Notes: generated by a model not told the origin, from the sequence alone. A stretch of 63,422 bases of DNA from Snodgrassella sp. CFCC 13594 (GCF_001590725.1 NZ_LQXR01000007.1:1-63422); one strand, 5' to 3'; shown: positions 1 through 9,440, numbered from the stretch's first letter. A program made the numbers and translations.

Positions 1-28
1 GGGATGCTTTTTGCATCATGACCAAGTT

Positions 29-517
29 TCAATGAGCACCTTGGCTACCAACCCAGCTGGCCACATCCTTGCCTAAAGCAGCCACTGTGCGATCCAAAAC
101 AGAGCAAGAGCTCTTAAACCCACCAAATGCTCCGCCCATAGAACCACGCGTAAAGGTTTTCTTGGCCACTTCTTTACCATTCTGAAACAGCGCGGCACTG
201 GCGGTCACCCCTTTGGCATGGCCAATAAATGCATTTCCCGCGCTCAAAGCACTCTCCATGCGTACATCCACATAATCGGTTTTTTGACTCAAGTCATCCC
301 CTGTGCCCACCAAATCCAAACCTTTGCTTTTGCCATTTTCAATCATACTGTCGGCAAAGGTTTTACCTAGGTTTGTGCACTCACTGACAATTTTGTCATT
401 AATGGTCGACGCATCCCGATAAGGAATGGACTGAGCCACGAAAACTTGTGCCTGCGCCACTGACACCACAGCCACGCCCATTAACACCAATATTTTCTGC
501 GTGATTCTAGCCAACAT
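29..517 (-). CDS. Secreted protein of unknown function
   Basis: This 162-residue protein begins with a signal peptide: a short basic N-terminus (MLARITQK), a hydrophobic core, and a likely AQA cleavage site near residue 23. The mature part has only two cysteines, near residues 47 and 137, which would suit one periplasmic disulfide. The C-terminal part (GGAFGGFKSSCSVLDRTV) is the most family-like stretch; I recall similar uncharacterised betaproteobacterial secreted proteins but no function. It stands alone: the next gene on the same strand lies upstream, and a 60-base A+T-rich stretch separates them. No catalytic motif is visible. Confident that it is a real exported protein, not of its role. 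Confidence 0.7.
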   Translation of the reverse strand: MLARITQKILVLMGVAVVSVAQAQVFVAQSIPYRDASTINDKIVSECTNLGKTFADSMIENGKSKGLDLVGTGDDLSQKTDYVDVRMESALSAGNAFIGHAKGVTASAALFQNGKEVAKKTFTRGSMGGAFGGFKSSCSVLDRTVAALGKDVASWVGSQGAH

Positions 518-581
518 TCTAATTCCTTATCTATATTTTATATATGACCACCACATAACCGGGTGCATATTAAGATGTTCA

Positions 582-1926
582 TCATGGCCAGTCAAACACC
601 GCAATGGATTCCACATGGGCGGTTTGCGCAAATAAATTCATGATTCCGGCGGCGCTGAACCGATATCCTCGTGCAACCAAAATACCCGCATCCCGAGCTA
701 AGGTACCAGGGTTACACGACACATACACAACGCGCTTAGGCAATTTGTTTTCAGGCAACCCATGCAATGCCTGCACCAGAGCCTGAGCACCAGCTCGTGG
801 CGGGTCTAACAGCCATTTATCCGCCACGCCCCAGCGCACCGCATCTATATCGGTCACAGCAAATAAATCAGCTTGGCCAAACTGAGCCTGTGCCGATAAA
901 CCATTTGCTTTGGCATTGGCTTGGGCTTTGGAAACCATGGCCGCAACGCCTTCTATGCCGATGACATTGGCACCCAATCTCGCCATGGGTAAGCTGAAAT
1001 TGCCCAGCCCGCAAAACCAATCCACAATCAACTCATCCGCCTGAGGCTGTAATAAAGCCATGGCTCGATGCACCATCAGAGCATTGGTTCGCCCATTAAC
1101 CTGAGTAAAGTCTTGCGGGGTAAAAGCAATATTCACCTGATATTCCGGTAACCGATAATGCAGACTACCTACACCGGTCGCATATACAGGCTGGCTAGTG
1201 CGCGGCATGTTTTTTTTATCGACCCACCACAATTGCCAAGGCGACCACTTTGCCTACTCAGCCCATGCATGCACGCCTGCCATTGCGGTTGTTGTGCCTG
1301 TGCAAAAGGCCGGTCTGCTTCAATCAGAAGCGCGGAAACCTCATCTCCTTCACACAACTGCACTTGGCGAATACCCAAATACTGCGCACAAGCACGCAAC
1401 ATCGATTTAATGGGCCCAATGGCAGCTGACAATCCATGAGCCAACACAGGACAAGCATCAATATCCACCACCTCATGAGAATAGGCTGCCTGAAAACCCA
1501 GCACTACTGAAGAAGCAACATGGCGTATGGAAAAGCGCACACGTTCACGATAATGCCAAGCAAACCATAAATAGGTGCCAATATTTGTGTCGGCCAAACC
1601 TGACCAATACGGCGCAGTTGTGCTTCAAACACCCGCTGTTTAAAAGCCACTTGGGCTGCATCATCAATGTGCTGCCACTGACAACCACCGCAGCGCACGG
1701 CATAAGCGCAAGGTGGACTACGGCGAACATCGCTGTAATCCCGCCACTGCCTTGCGCGCCCTTCTATCAAATTTTTCTTCTCACGTATACTCTGCCACCA
1801 CACCGTTTCCCCTGGTAAGGCATCGGCCACAAACACGACTTTGCCGTCTGTCCGCCCGATACCCCGACCATCGTGATCAATATCGGTGATCCATAAAGGG
1901 CCTTTCAACACCGACTGCTCAGACAT
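582..1926 (-). pseudogene. rlmD: 23S rRNA (uracil-1939-C5)-methyltransferase, two frame breaks
   Basis: Three consecutive reading frames together give one RlmD-type enzyme, which methylates U1939 of 23S rRNA using SAM. Frame 1 holds the TRAM domain and the Fe-S cysteines (CGGCQWQH). Frame 2 starts at WHYRERVRFS. Frame 3 holds the methyltransferase core, with the SAM loop FCGLGNFSLP, the LLDPPRAG motif and the catalytic VSCNPGTLARD. The first break is near 1562 and the second near 1250-1265; each equals loss of one base. The start at 1926 (MSEQSV) fits the TRAM start better than the ATG at 1989. Everything needed for activity is conserved on both sides of each break, so sequence error is at least as likely as real inactivation. 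Confidence 0.85.
1483..1494 (+). repeat. DNA uptake sequence, exact copy (representative)
   Basis: AGGCTGCCTGAA is one exact copy of the 12-mer that recurs throughout the window on both strands, for example at 3423, 6365 (reverse), 15032, 18940 (region), 36460 and 49786. Many others have one change, most often GGTTGCCTGAA. In Neisseriaceae these are DNA uptake sequences recognised by the minor pilin ComP during transformation; this spelling matches the dialect described for Simonsiella rather than Neisseria (GCCGTCTGAA). Copies lie within genes, as here in rlmD, and as inverted pairs after genes, where they double as terminator stems. Confidence 0.85.
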
Positions 1927-2063
1927 TACAAATTGATTGGGCACTGCCTTTCCTTCATAAACAAATCGTTGCGCGATGATGGCAACCAAGCTTCATATTT
2001 TCTCACATTTTTTTGCCATTACGGTATGATGAACGCCTGCGTTGTTAACCGGATATTACAACA

Positions 2064-3070
2064 ATGATGAAAAAATTAACCCTCACACTCACTACCTTAT
2101 TGTGTACAGGTGCTGCACTGGCCGCCATTCCTGAGCCTGATTTTGCACCGCCCGCTCAAGGCCAACAGGTGGTTTTAAACATTCCTCAGTTGCGCTTGTT
2201 TTTGTACCAAGATGGCAAATTGGTCAAAAGCTATCAAGTGGCTGTGGGCAAAAAAAGTACCCAGACACCATTGGGTGAATACAAAATTGGCCCCAAAGCT
2301 ATAACCCCACTTGGTCAGTACCCAAAAGCATCCAAAAAGAAATGGCCAAAACTGGCAAGCCAGTGTTGAAATCGGTAGCGCCAGGACCACAAAACCCATT
2401 GGGGCCGGTATTCGTGCGTTTGGGCGATCCTCGGCTGGGCTTGGGCATACACGGCACCAATGCGCCCACCAGCGTCCCTGGGGTACGCAGTCATGGTTGT
2501 GTGCGCATGCAAAGCCCCAATGCTTTAGACTTTGCCAAAATCGTCAATCACGGTGCTGATGCAGCTGTCATTTATCAGCTTGCTTCCGTGAACGTAGACA
2601 ACAACGCGGATGTTTGGCTGGTAGCCTACCGCGACCCTTATGCGCGCAATAACCTCAACAAAACCGCATTGACCAAAAGTATCGCTGCTTGGGCCGCCAA
2701 AAACGGTAAGCATGTAGACAGCAAACGCATCAATACCACATTGGATAAAAAAGCTAACACCTTGATTTGTGTTACTTGCCAGGCAAGCAAAACCAAGGTC
2801 GACGGCATTTTGCGGCCATTGGCTTGGACCAGCGGCAAAGGTGAATTGATTCAGCCCAAAGCAACCCAGAGCAATGCGCCAGATGGCGGCAACGAGCCGG
2901 ATGAGCTGCCAGAAGGCAGCAGCATTGAAGTGGATGCAGAGCCAGTAAAACCCATTCCATCCAACAAAGCGGCTAAACCTTCAAATCGGACAGCAGTACC
3001 AGGAGAAACAACGGTAAATCCGCTGCCCACCAAAAGTGAAGAAGATGCTACGTTTGATCGCTTGATGTAA
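2064..3070 (+). pseudogene. L,D-transpeptidase (YkuD), one frame break
   Basis: A secreted L,D-transpeptidase of about 335 residues when rejoined. The first frame gives a signal peptide (ends ALAA) and the start of the YkuD domain (NIPQLRLFLYQDGKL, then TPLGEY). The second frame carries the catalytic region with HGTNAPTSV and SHGCVRM, where Cys attacks the tetrapeptide stem. Such enzymes make 3-3 peptidoglycan cross-links or attach lipoproteins. The C-terminal 70 residues are Pro/Glu-rich and probably unstructured. The frames meet near 2298, where one missing base (GCC read as GC before TAT) restores KAYNPTWSVP. It lies alone on the plus strand and is followed by a strong hairpin. Real pseudogene or sequence error cannot be separated here. 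Confidence 0.85.
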
Positions 3071-3088
3071 CACCATTGAATCAAGCGC

Positions 3089-3120
3089 AATGGCCGACTG
3101 CTTTTTAGCAATCGGCCATT
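3089..3120 (+). terminator. Rho-independent terminator after the L,D-transpeptidase gene
   Basis: Perfect 9-bp arms AATGGCCGA and TCGGCCATT, with an inner GCT/AGC pairing, followed by TTATTT on the plus strand. It sits 19 bases past the L,D-transpeptidase stop and may also serve the minus-strand GIY-YIG gene that ends at 3151. Confidence 0.8.
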
Positions 3121-3150
3121 TATTTATGCCGAAGCGCGGCCTATATTGTC

Positions 3151-3483
3151 TCACTCCAGCGTTTGCCATAACCTGCGTTTGTCTTCGGCCTTTAACTGCT
3201 TGAGACGATATTCACAGCGGGCTGCCACTGATTTAGCCAGATGCGCGAGTACAATGCGCATCTGGAGTGGCTGATGCATGCGGGTAAAGCGAGCACCGAG
3301 CCCTTGTACGTGGGCTTGCCAGCGTTGTTGAGGGTGGTTACTAATACCGCAATACAAAGACCCGTTGGCACACAACAATAAATACACCACCCATTCACCC
3401 TGAGGCTGTGGCAAACACGGTAAGGCTGCCTGAATAGCTTCAGGCAACCTAGATTCACCAACCCACATGCACCGCTTCTTCAC
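3151..3483 (-). CDS. GIY-YIG nuclease-superfamily protein (YhbQ/UPF0213-like)
   Basis: A small single-domain GIY-YIG protein. The fold signature is seen as WVVYLLLCANGSLYCGIS from about residue 31, followed by the conserved Arg (QQRWQAH) and GARFTRMH. Members of this UPF0213 group are usually about 90-100 residues and start just before the VYLL strand; the 30 residues ahead of it here are encoded across an inverted DUS pair and the end of dnaE, so the true start may lie further in, possibly at a GTG. The ATG at 3483 overlaps dnaE by 29 bases, suggesting translation after dnaE. Nuclease activity is inferred from the family only. Confidence 0.75.
   Translation of the reverse strand: MKKRCMWVGESRLPEAIQAALPCLPQPQGEWVVYLLLCANGSLYCGISNHPQQRWQAHVQGLGARFTRMHQPLQMRIVLAHLAKSVAARCEYRLKQLKAEDKRRLWQTLE
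3423..3450. repeat. Inverted pair of DNA uptake sequences at the dnaE end
   Basis: AGGCTGCCTGAA and TTCAGGCAACCT face each other across four bases, giving a stem of twelve base pairs with one mismatch. It lies 5 bases beyond the dnaE stop codon on the minus strand, where it could act as a terminator or attenuator before the GIY-YIG gene. It also falls within that gene's N-terminal codons (RLPEAIQAALP). Confidence 0.75.
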
Positions 3484-6400
3484 CCAATAATTGACTTAAA
3501 GAAACCATTAACGCCTGGCTCACACAGACTTGCCACTCTCGCCCCGGATCCAATACACCCTGCGCATAGTGATTTTCATAAGCCAGCTTCAATGGCACTT
3601 TGCCAGCACCTTCACGGTGTTGTTGCAGTAAAGCCAAAAGTGGGCCTACTTCATTTTCCGGCCACAGAGTCAATTTTAAGCTACGGGCAAACCGCTCACG
3701 GGCCTGATCCAAGGTATAAACCACATCGGCTGTAATGCGCAATCCATCGCCACCATTGTATTCGTCCACAGCGACTTTGCATTCCAACAGCAATACCTCA
3801 TCGGCTTTAATAAAAGCAGCATGTTCTTCCAATACTTGCCCAGCCACGACTACTTCCTGGCGGGCACTGCCATCTTCCAATACCACCACCGCAAATTTGC
3901 CCCGCTTACCCATGATGTAGCGCACACTGGTCACAAAACCGGCCACCCATTGCCGTCGTTCGGCGGCTTTTAAATTAGCCAGGGTGGTGCTGGCAAAAGC
4001 GCGCACTTCATCTGCATAAGGTGCAAATGGATGGCCGGAAAAGTAGAAGCCCAATGCCTGCTTCTCCTCAGCCAGTTTCACCGACGGCGACCAGGGTCTG
4101 ACATAAATCATTTCAACGGGTGCAATGGCATCGACAGCAAAATCAAATAACCCACCCTGATTGGCATTGGCCGATATTTGTTCCGCATTATCAACGGCCA
4201 AGCCAATATTGGCCAACAACATAGCCCGATTGGGTTCCATCTCATCAAAAGCACCTGCACGCACCAAAGCCTCGATCGTACGCCGATTGATGTGGTGTTT
4301 ATCAACCCGTTGGCAGAAATCAAATAAATCCAAAAATGGGCCGCCCGCTTCCCGAGCGGCCACAATGGCATCTACCGCCGCTTCGCCTGTGCCTTTAATG
4401 GCGCCCAATGCATAGCGAATTTGCATTTGATTATTGGGGGTAAACCGATAAAACGAATGGTTTACGCTCGGTGGCAAAAAGGTGATGCCATTGGCCACAC
4501 AATCATCCACAAACACCTTAAGCTGATCGGTATTATCCAACTCACTGGACATGGTGGCTGCCATGAATTCTGCTAAATAATGACGCTTCAGCCACGCTGT
4601 CTGATACGCCACCAAAGCATAAGCTGCGGCATGAGATTTATTAAACCCATAGCCCGCAAATTTTTCCATGTAGTCAAAAATTTCATTGGCTTTGGCTTCA
4701 TCAATGCCTTTTTTAGCCGCACCAGCCACAAAGATGGCACGGTGCTTCACCATTTCTTCAACTTTTTTCTTACCCATGGCGCGACGCAGTAAATCGGCGC
4801 CGCCCAACGTATATCCGCCACACACCTGCGCTGCCTGCATCACCTGTTCTTGATACACCATAACCCCATAGGTAGAGGACAGCACAGGCTCCAATAACGG
4901 ATGCAGGTATTCGAATTTTTCGCCACGCAATCGTCGGGTAAAATCGGGAATCAAATCCATGGGCCCTGGCCGATATAAGGCAACGAAAGCAATAATTTCT
5001 TCAAATTTACTGGGTTCTGCAGCGATGAGCATTTTTTTCATGCCCACTGATTCAAACTGAAAAACTGCAGTGGTGTTGCCTTTGGCAAAAATATCACCAT
5101 AAGTAGCAGCATCGTCCAACGGGATATAGGCCACGTCGATTTTTTGTTGGGTAGTGGTTTCAATATAATTTTGAGCCAACTCAATAATGGTTAAGTTGCG
5201 CAGCCCCAAAAAATCGAATTTCACCAACCCGATTTGCTCGACATCATCTTTATCAAACATCGATACCGGAGAAGTATCATCACCGTGTGCTTGGTAGACA
5301 GGACAGAAATCAGCAATCTTTCCTGGTGCCATAATCACACCGCCAGCATGCATACCCAAGCCACGGGTCAAATCCTCTAATTTGAGCGCCAACGTCATTA
5401 ATTCTTCGGCTTCTTCATCATGCAATAACTGCATGATTTGGGGCTCAGCTTCCATCGCCTTAGTGAGACTGAGCGGCTTATTGGCTTCTACCGGTACCAG
5501 TTTTGACAGGCGATCACACAAACCAAAGGGCAAATCCAACACGCGGCCAACATCACGCACCACCGATTTGGACGACATGGTGCCAAAGGTGACAATTTGG
5601 CTCACTGCGGCCATACCGTACTTGTGTCGTACATACTGAATCACTCGACCCCGGTTTTCCTGACAGAAATCCACGTCGAAGTCAGGCATGGATACACGTT
5701 CCGGATTCAAAAACCGTTCAAACAGCAGGTTATAGCGCAATGGGTCTAAATCCGTAATGCGCAACGCAAACGCCACCACAGAACCAGCTCCTGAACCCCG
5801 CCCAGGACCTACCGGACAACCATTTTGCTTGGCCCAGTTGATGAAATCCTGCACGATGAGAAAGTAGCCTGGGAACTGCATCTGAATAATCACACCCAGC
5901 TCATAATCCATGCGCTCTTGGTATTCGGGCAATTTAGCCGTTCGTTCTACCTCATCGGGATACAATACCTTCATGCGTTCAACCAAACCTTCATTGGCCA
6001 AATGCACCAGATAATCATCCAGATTCATGCCTTCTGGCGTAGGGAATACTGGTAAAAAATGCTGGCCTAGAGTCAACGTCAGGTTACAGCTTTGGGCAAT
6101 GGCCACGCTGTTGTGCAAAGCCTCCGGGATATCAGCAAAGCGCTCAGCCATGATGGCTGGGGTGGCAAAAAATTGACTGGGTGTGAATTCTCGAGGACGA
6201 CGTTTATCCGCCAAAACATAGCCACTGGCAATGCACACACGAGCTTCGTGGGCTTGGAAATCATCCACATCCATAAACTGGGTAGGATGGGTGGCCACCA
6301 CTGGCACCTGATACTCTGCCGCCAAAGCCACGCTGGCGGTAACCACGTTTTCCCACTCAGGTTTTTCAGGCAGCCTTTGCAACTCCAAATAAAAACCATC

Positions 6401-6898
6401 TCCAAACCACTGCCGATATTTATGCAGCGCCACCGCCGCTTCAGCCTGCTTGTGGTTGAGTATGGCCTGCCCAATTTCACCATATTGGGCGCCCGACAAA
6501 CAGATCAACCCACGGTTATCACCTTCAGCCAACCAAGCCTGCTTAATGAGTGCGCGGTTCGGGTCTTTGTTATCGCTCACATAAGCATCGGTAAGCAGAT
6601 CATTTAGCCGCAAATAACCAGCGTGGTTTTTAATCAGCAGTAATAAACGGAAGGGTTTTTCTGGCTGGCGGGGATTTTCCAACCATACGTCAGCACCCAT
6701 AATGGGTTTGACACCAGCATGGCGGCAAGCCTTATAAAACTTGACCATGCCAAACACATTCATCAAATCGCTGATACCCAAAGCAGGTACACCCAAGGCA
6801 GCCGCACGCTTCACCGCATCTTTGATGCGCACAATGCCATCTTCGATCGAAAACTCAGTGTGTAATCGTAGGGGAATATAAGGTAAATGTTCAGACAT
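3455..6898 (-). CDS. dnaE: DNA polymerase III subunit alpha
   Basis: The replicative polymerase catalytic subunit, 1147 residues, full length for proteobacterial DnaE. The PHP domain opens the protein (YIPLRLHTEFSIEDGI). The C-family polymerase core includes GPGRGSGAGSVVAFAL and the catalytic aspartates in MPDFDVDF near residue 400. Helix-hairpin-helix and OB-fold (tRNA_anti) regions follow; the C-terminal tail binds tau. The frame is unbroken. A DUS copy at 6365-6376 is read as RLPEKPE. The gene is followed closely by the GIY-YIG gene and starts 81 bases from the PhaM-like gene, which is on the same strand upstream of it. Confidence 0.98.
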   Translation of the reverse strand: MSEHLPYIPLRLHTEFSIEDGIVRIKDAVKRAAALGVPALGISDLMNVFGMVKFYKACRHAGVKPIMGADVWLENPRQPEKPFRLLLLIKNHAGYLRLNDLLTDAYVSDNKDPNRALIKQAWLAEGDNRGLICLSGAQYGEIGQAILNHKQAEAAVALHKYRQWFGDGFYLELQRLPEKPEWENVVTASVALAAEYQVPVVATHPTQFMDVDDFQAHEARVCIASGYVLADKRRPREFTPSQFFATPAIMAERFADIPEALHNSVAIAQSCNLTLTLGQHFLPVFPTPEGMNLDDYLVHLANEGLVERMKVLYPDEVERTAKLPEYQERMDYELGVIIQMQFPGYFLIVQDFINWAKQNGCPVGPGRGSGAGSVVAFALRITDLDPLRYNLLFERFLNPERVSMPDFDVDFCQENRGRVIQYVRHKYGMAAVSQIVTFGTMSSKSVVRDVGRVLDLPFGLCDRLSKLVPVEANKPLSLTKAMEAEPQIMQLLHDEEAEELMTLALKLEDLTRGLGMHAGGVIMAPGKIADFCPVYQAHGDDTSPVSMFDKDDVEQIGLVKFDFLGLRNLTIIELAQNYIETTTQQKIDVAYIPLDDAATYGDIFAKGNTTAVFQFESVGMKKMLIAAEPSKFEEIIAFVALYRPGPMDLIPDFTRRLRGEKFEYLHPLLEPVLSSTYGVMVYQEQVMQAAQVCGGYTLGGADLLRRAMGKKKVEEMVKHRAIFVAGAAKKGIDEAKANEIFDYMEKFAGYGFNKSHAAAYALVAYQTAWLKRHYLAEFMAATMSSELDNTDQLKVFVDDCVANGITFLPPSVNHSFYRFTPNNQMQIRYALGAIKGTGEAAVDAIVAAREAGGPFLDLFDFCQRVDKHHINRRTIEALVRAGAFDEMEPNRAMLLANIGLAVDNAEQISANANQGGLFDFAVDAIAPVEMIYVRPWSPSVKLAEEKQALGFYFSGHPFAPYADEVRAFASTTLANLKAAERRQWVAGFVTSVRYIMGKRGKFAVVVLEDGSARQEVVVAGQVLEEHAAFIKADEVLLLECKVAVDEYNGGDGLRITADVVYTLDQARERFARSLKLTLWPENEVGPLLALLQQHREGAGKVPLKLAYENHYAQGVLDPGREWQVCVSQALMVSLSQLLGEEAVHVGW

Positions 6899-6979
6899 GG
6901 GATTCGCAGATCAAGATAGGCCACCACAAAGGCAAGATGGGCGGCGATTAAAACAAAGCCAACAAATTAATTATGAATT

Positions 6980-7210
6980 TTATTTTGGCGGCGGCTGCAT
7001 GGATTGCAGTACCAGTTTTTGTTGGTTTAGCAACGTTTTTTGTAACTGAATAGCCTGTTGCTGTGCTTGCAACCAGATTTCCACACTATGCAATTCCAGC
7101 AATCGTTTTTCAACTTCTTCTAACGTTGTGGGCGGTAAAAAAGGTATTTGAGGCCTATTGGTTTGTAGCCAGATATCCTGCCATGCCGCAAAAGGATTAT
7201 TGTCATCCAT
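6980..7210 (-). CDS. PhaM-like small protein
   Basis: A 76-residue protein with an N-terminal NPFAAWQDIW and then a long amphipathic helix (TLEEVEKRLLELHSVEIWL and onwards to LQSMQ). This order resembles the N-terminal domain of PhaM, a polyhydroxyalkanoate granule regulator, in which an EEL-K-I-DL-VE-WL pattern is typical. The Lys/Ala-rich DNA-binding tail of full PhaM is absent, so it may be a truncated relative with another partner. No pha genes are nearby. It lies upstream of dnaE on the same strand. The ORF is certain enough; the family call is by pattern only. Confidence 0.55.
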   Translation of the reverse strand: MDDNNPFAAWQDIWLQTNRPQIPFLPPTTLEEVEKRLLELHSVEIWLQAQQQAIQLQKTLLNQQKLVLQSMQPPPK

Positions 7211-7307
7211 GGTTTACCTCCATTACACCGACAAAAACACCCAAGTCATCATTGTAACAGGCAGCCCTAAGGCCACATCCATATTTACACCACCGCTATA
7301 AAAATAA

Positions 7308-7332
7308 ATCAGGCTGCTTAATGCAGCCTGAT
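7308..7332 (-). terminator. Terminator of 6S RNA
   Basis: Perfect 10-bp arms ATCAGGCTGC and GCAGCCTGAT with a five-base loop, followed on the minus strand by TTTATTTTTA. It is placed just beyond the 3' end of the 6S RNA. The arms contain part of the DUS core but not the full repeat. Confidence 0.85.
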
Positions 7333-7340
7333 GGTATGGG

Positions 7341-7519
7341 GGTCCCCCGCCTGTGCCGGTCTGGACGCCATCCGCTTGAACCTTGAAGACAAGGCTAGCA
7401 ACTTCGGATAGCTTCGGGTTCATCCCAAAGGACAATCACGCCCACCATCAACTCAGTCACTATCAAAAGCGAATTATTGGTTCAAAGGAATATTTGTCCT
7501 CTCGAACACCGCAGGGGAA
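7341..7519 (-). ncRNA. ssrS: 6S RNA
   Basis: The ends pair to form the closing stem of 6S RNA: on the minus strand the 5' part is TTCCCCTGCGGTGTTCGAG and the 3' part is CCGGCACAGGCGGGGGA. Between them lie the large central bubble and TTCAAGGTTCAAGCGGATGG, typical of the 3' half. The length, about 180 nt, matches known 6S RNAs. Its place directly after zapA is the usual position in proteobacteria, and a terminator follows. 6S RNA mimics an open promoter and binds sigma-70 RNA polymerase. It was found by context and pairing; the exact ends are estimates. Confidence 0.85.
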
Positions 7520-7527
7520 AAACAAAC

Positions 7528-7842
7528 TCAATTAGGGGGTTCAGCCGCCAATGCTTTATCGCAAGCCTCAACCATGCTCATTATCTTACGCTCAAAATCG
7601 CCCACTGCCAAACCATCTTTCACCGTTAATTTCAACAAATCATGGGTCAAATTCAAAGCCGCCATGATGACAATTTTATCGGTTTCAACGATGCGTCCGG
7701 TTCCCTGAATCGCATTAATCTTGTCATTGAGCATCTGCACCGCCTGAACCAATGTGCTGTGTTCTGCGGCTGGCGTACCGATATTAAACTGGCGGCCCAA
7801 AATTTCTACTTGGACTTGTTGAATCGCCTCGTCGCTCATCAT
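7528..7842 (-). CDS. zapA: Cell division protein ZapA
   Basis: A 104-residue FtsZ-ring-associated protein that bundles FtsZ filaments. The N-terminal strand region reads VQVEILGRQFNIGTP, close to the family pattern, followed by helical segments (LVQAVQMLNDKINAIQ; KIVIMAALNLTHDLL) and a C-terminal coiled coil. It starts four bases inside the end of the zapB-like gene (overlapping ATGATG/TGA), so the two are translationally coupled. Its stop lies only about 8 bases before the 6S RNA 5' end, so the RNA is probably processed from, or initiated within, the zapA transcript. Confidence 0.93.
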   Translation of the reverse strand: MMSDEAIQQVQVEILGRQFNIGTPAAEHSTLVQAVQMLNDKINAIQGTGRIVETDKIVIMAALNLTHDLLKLTVKDGLAVGDFERKIMSMVEACDKALAAEPPN

Positions 7843-8165
7843 GCCTCCTCACTGGCTTGTGGGAACCGCTGCAACAACGCTTGCAAATCAGCAGCACCGG
7901 CTTGCAAGGTGGCTTCATATTGACGCTTATCGGCTTGCAAGATATCTATGGTTTGCTGCAAATTTTGCTCCAACTGAAACTCACTTAATTCATACTGCTT
8001 GCACAACTGTGTTCGCTCTTCTTGAAAATCAGCCACTAATTTTTGCTGTTGGTCACGCAAACGTTTCACTTCAGCGCTCAATTGCTGCTTTTCTACCAAG
8101 AGCGCATTAAAGCGCGCCACCAATTGCGCCACGCGCGATTCCAATTGTTGGATTTGTGTATTCAT
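7839..8165 (-). CDS. ZapB-like coiled-coil protein
   Basis: A 108-residue protein predicted to be almost wholly coiled coil: heptad-like leucines and many Gln/Glu/Lys from residue 5 (QLESRVAQLVARFNALL) to about 75. Small coiled-coil proteins of this kind (TIGR02449/ZapB type) lie next to zapA in many beta- and gammaproteobacteria and link ZapA to the division machinery. The C-terminal 35 residues are Ala/Gln-rich. It overlaps zapA by four bases. The division role is inferred from position and form, not from a catalytic motif. Confidence 0.7.
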   Translation of the reverse strand: MNTQIQQLESRVAQLVARFNALLVEKQQLSAEVKRLRDQQQKLVADFQEERTQLCKQYELSEFQLEQNLQQTIDILQADKRQYEATLQAGAADLQALLQRFPQASEEA

Positions 8166-8233
8166 AATACCGCTTCACTCCACGCTCAAGTCGGCATGTT
8201 TGCTTAATTTGCTCATGCTGTCAATGCTGCTCA

Positions 8234-9406
8234 TTATGGTGTACCGGCCTTTTGATTGGGCGTCCCAGTCAGGCTATCCGCCAATTTCCATTCACCATCT
8301 TCCACTTGATAAATGGTCATAGCAGCTTCATTCCGCCACCCACGATTGTCAAACGTCAGCGGCCCACTGAGTAGGCCAGTAGCCATATTCAGGCTTTGCA
8401 GTTTGGGTAAAAAAGAAGCTGGCTCCGCACTATTGGCCAATTTCATAGCCGTTATAACCACCCATGCGGCATCATAGCCATATACGGCGGCTATATTCGG
8501 GTCTTGCTCAAACCGCTGTCGATAGGCTTGAGCAAAAACATCATTATTTTTGATTTGTGTTAGCGCCAAACCTGGCACCATCGCCATACTGGCTTGCGCA
8601 TAATCACCTGCTTGCTGAATAAATCGATTTGTTTTGGCCTCTGCAGTGAGCATCACAGGCACCAATAACCGCGCTTGCTGCATCCGGCGCAGCAAACGAA
8701 CCGCTGATTTACCATCTCCGCTGTAGAAAACCAAATCCGGCACATTGGTCTGCAATTGTGCCATCAGTTGCTGTAGCTGGGTATTGTGTACCTTATCCAA
8801 AACATATACCGTGGTATTTTTACCGCCCTGCTGCAATTGATCATGCAATGCACTCACTAACAAAGGATGCTGTCCATTACTGATGATGGCAACGCGGCGC
8901 ACATCATTTTGCTGCAATAAATAGCGGGCCAACAATTGACCTTGTTGCACCACTGTTGGCTGAAGATGAAATACTGGAGTCGATTCTGAGTTTGGTGAAT
9001 CAGATGCAACATAGGCGGCATCGTCACCCAAAGCCATGACAGGCAAGGCAATGTGTGTGGACTTTTCTTCAGGCAACCCAGCATAGCCCATCAAAACTGA
9101 CCAATGCTGTTTTCCGATAGCACGATCCATATGCAAAGATTGTTGTTTCGTCGCGGTATCTAAGGTGAAATGCGCACTTCTCCCACCAATATTGATCTTC
9201 TTGTCATTGGCTTCTGCCAACGCCAGTTCGATGCCTTGCCGATAAGCATCGTCGTTATCGGTACCAGGTAAAAAGGCAAATACAATTGATTTATTCGACC
9301 CATTTTCTGCCATTGATGCGCTGTGACTATTCTTGCGCTCATGACCGCCGCAGGCTGCCAGCACACTCAACACACACAAACACAACAGAATTTTTTTCAC
9401 CAACAC
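8234..9406 (-). CDS. Periplasmic binding lipoprotein, Leu/Ile/Val type
   Basis: A lipoprotein of about 390 residues with a type I periplasmic-binding fold. The signal peptide ends in the lipobox LAAC, so the mature protein is lipid-anchored. The domain begins IVFAFLPGTDNDDAYRQGIELAL and later has VAAVYGYDAAW, typical of branched-chain amino-acid receptors and LppC-like proteins. No permease or ATPase genes adjoin, so it may be a solitary receptor. I prefer the GTG at 9406 (GTG TTG GTG AAA) because an AAGG motif lies 8 bases ahead; the ATG at 9451 would overlap gpsA and put a polar stretch before the signal peptide. Contains a DUS read as AGLPEE. Confidence 0.75.
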   Translation of the reverse strand: MLVKKILLCLCVLSVLAACGGHERKNSHSASMAENGSNKSIVFAFLPGTDNDDAYRQGIELALAEANDKKINIGGRSAHFTLDTATKQQSLHMDRAIGKQHWSVLMGYAGLPEEKSTHIALPVMALGDDAAYVASDSPNSESTPVFHLQPTVVQQGQLLARYLLQQNDVRRVAIISNGQHPLLVSALHDQLQQGGKNTTVYVLDKVHNTQLQQLMAQLQTNVPDLVFYSGDGKSAVRLLRRMQQARLLVPVMLTAEAKTNRFIQQAGDYAQASMAMVPGLALTQIKNNDVFAQAYRQRFEQDPNIAAVYGYDAAWVVITAMKLANSAEPASFLPKLQSLNMATGLLSGPLTFDNRGWRNEAAMTIYQVEDGEWKLADSLTGTPNQKAGTP

Positions 9407-9440
9407 CCTATCCACCTTCCCATTTTGGATTGCAGAATCA

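Noticed and set aside
1504..1989. Programmed frameshifting in rlmD or other genes
   Set aside because: The breaks share no slippery heptamer and stem. They are in unrelated genes and all of one sign, which suits sequence error or mutation better.
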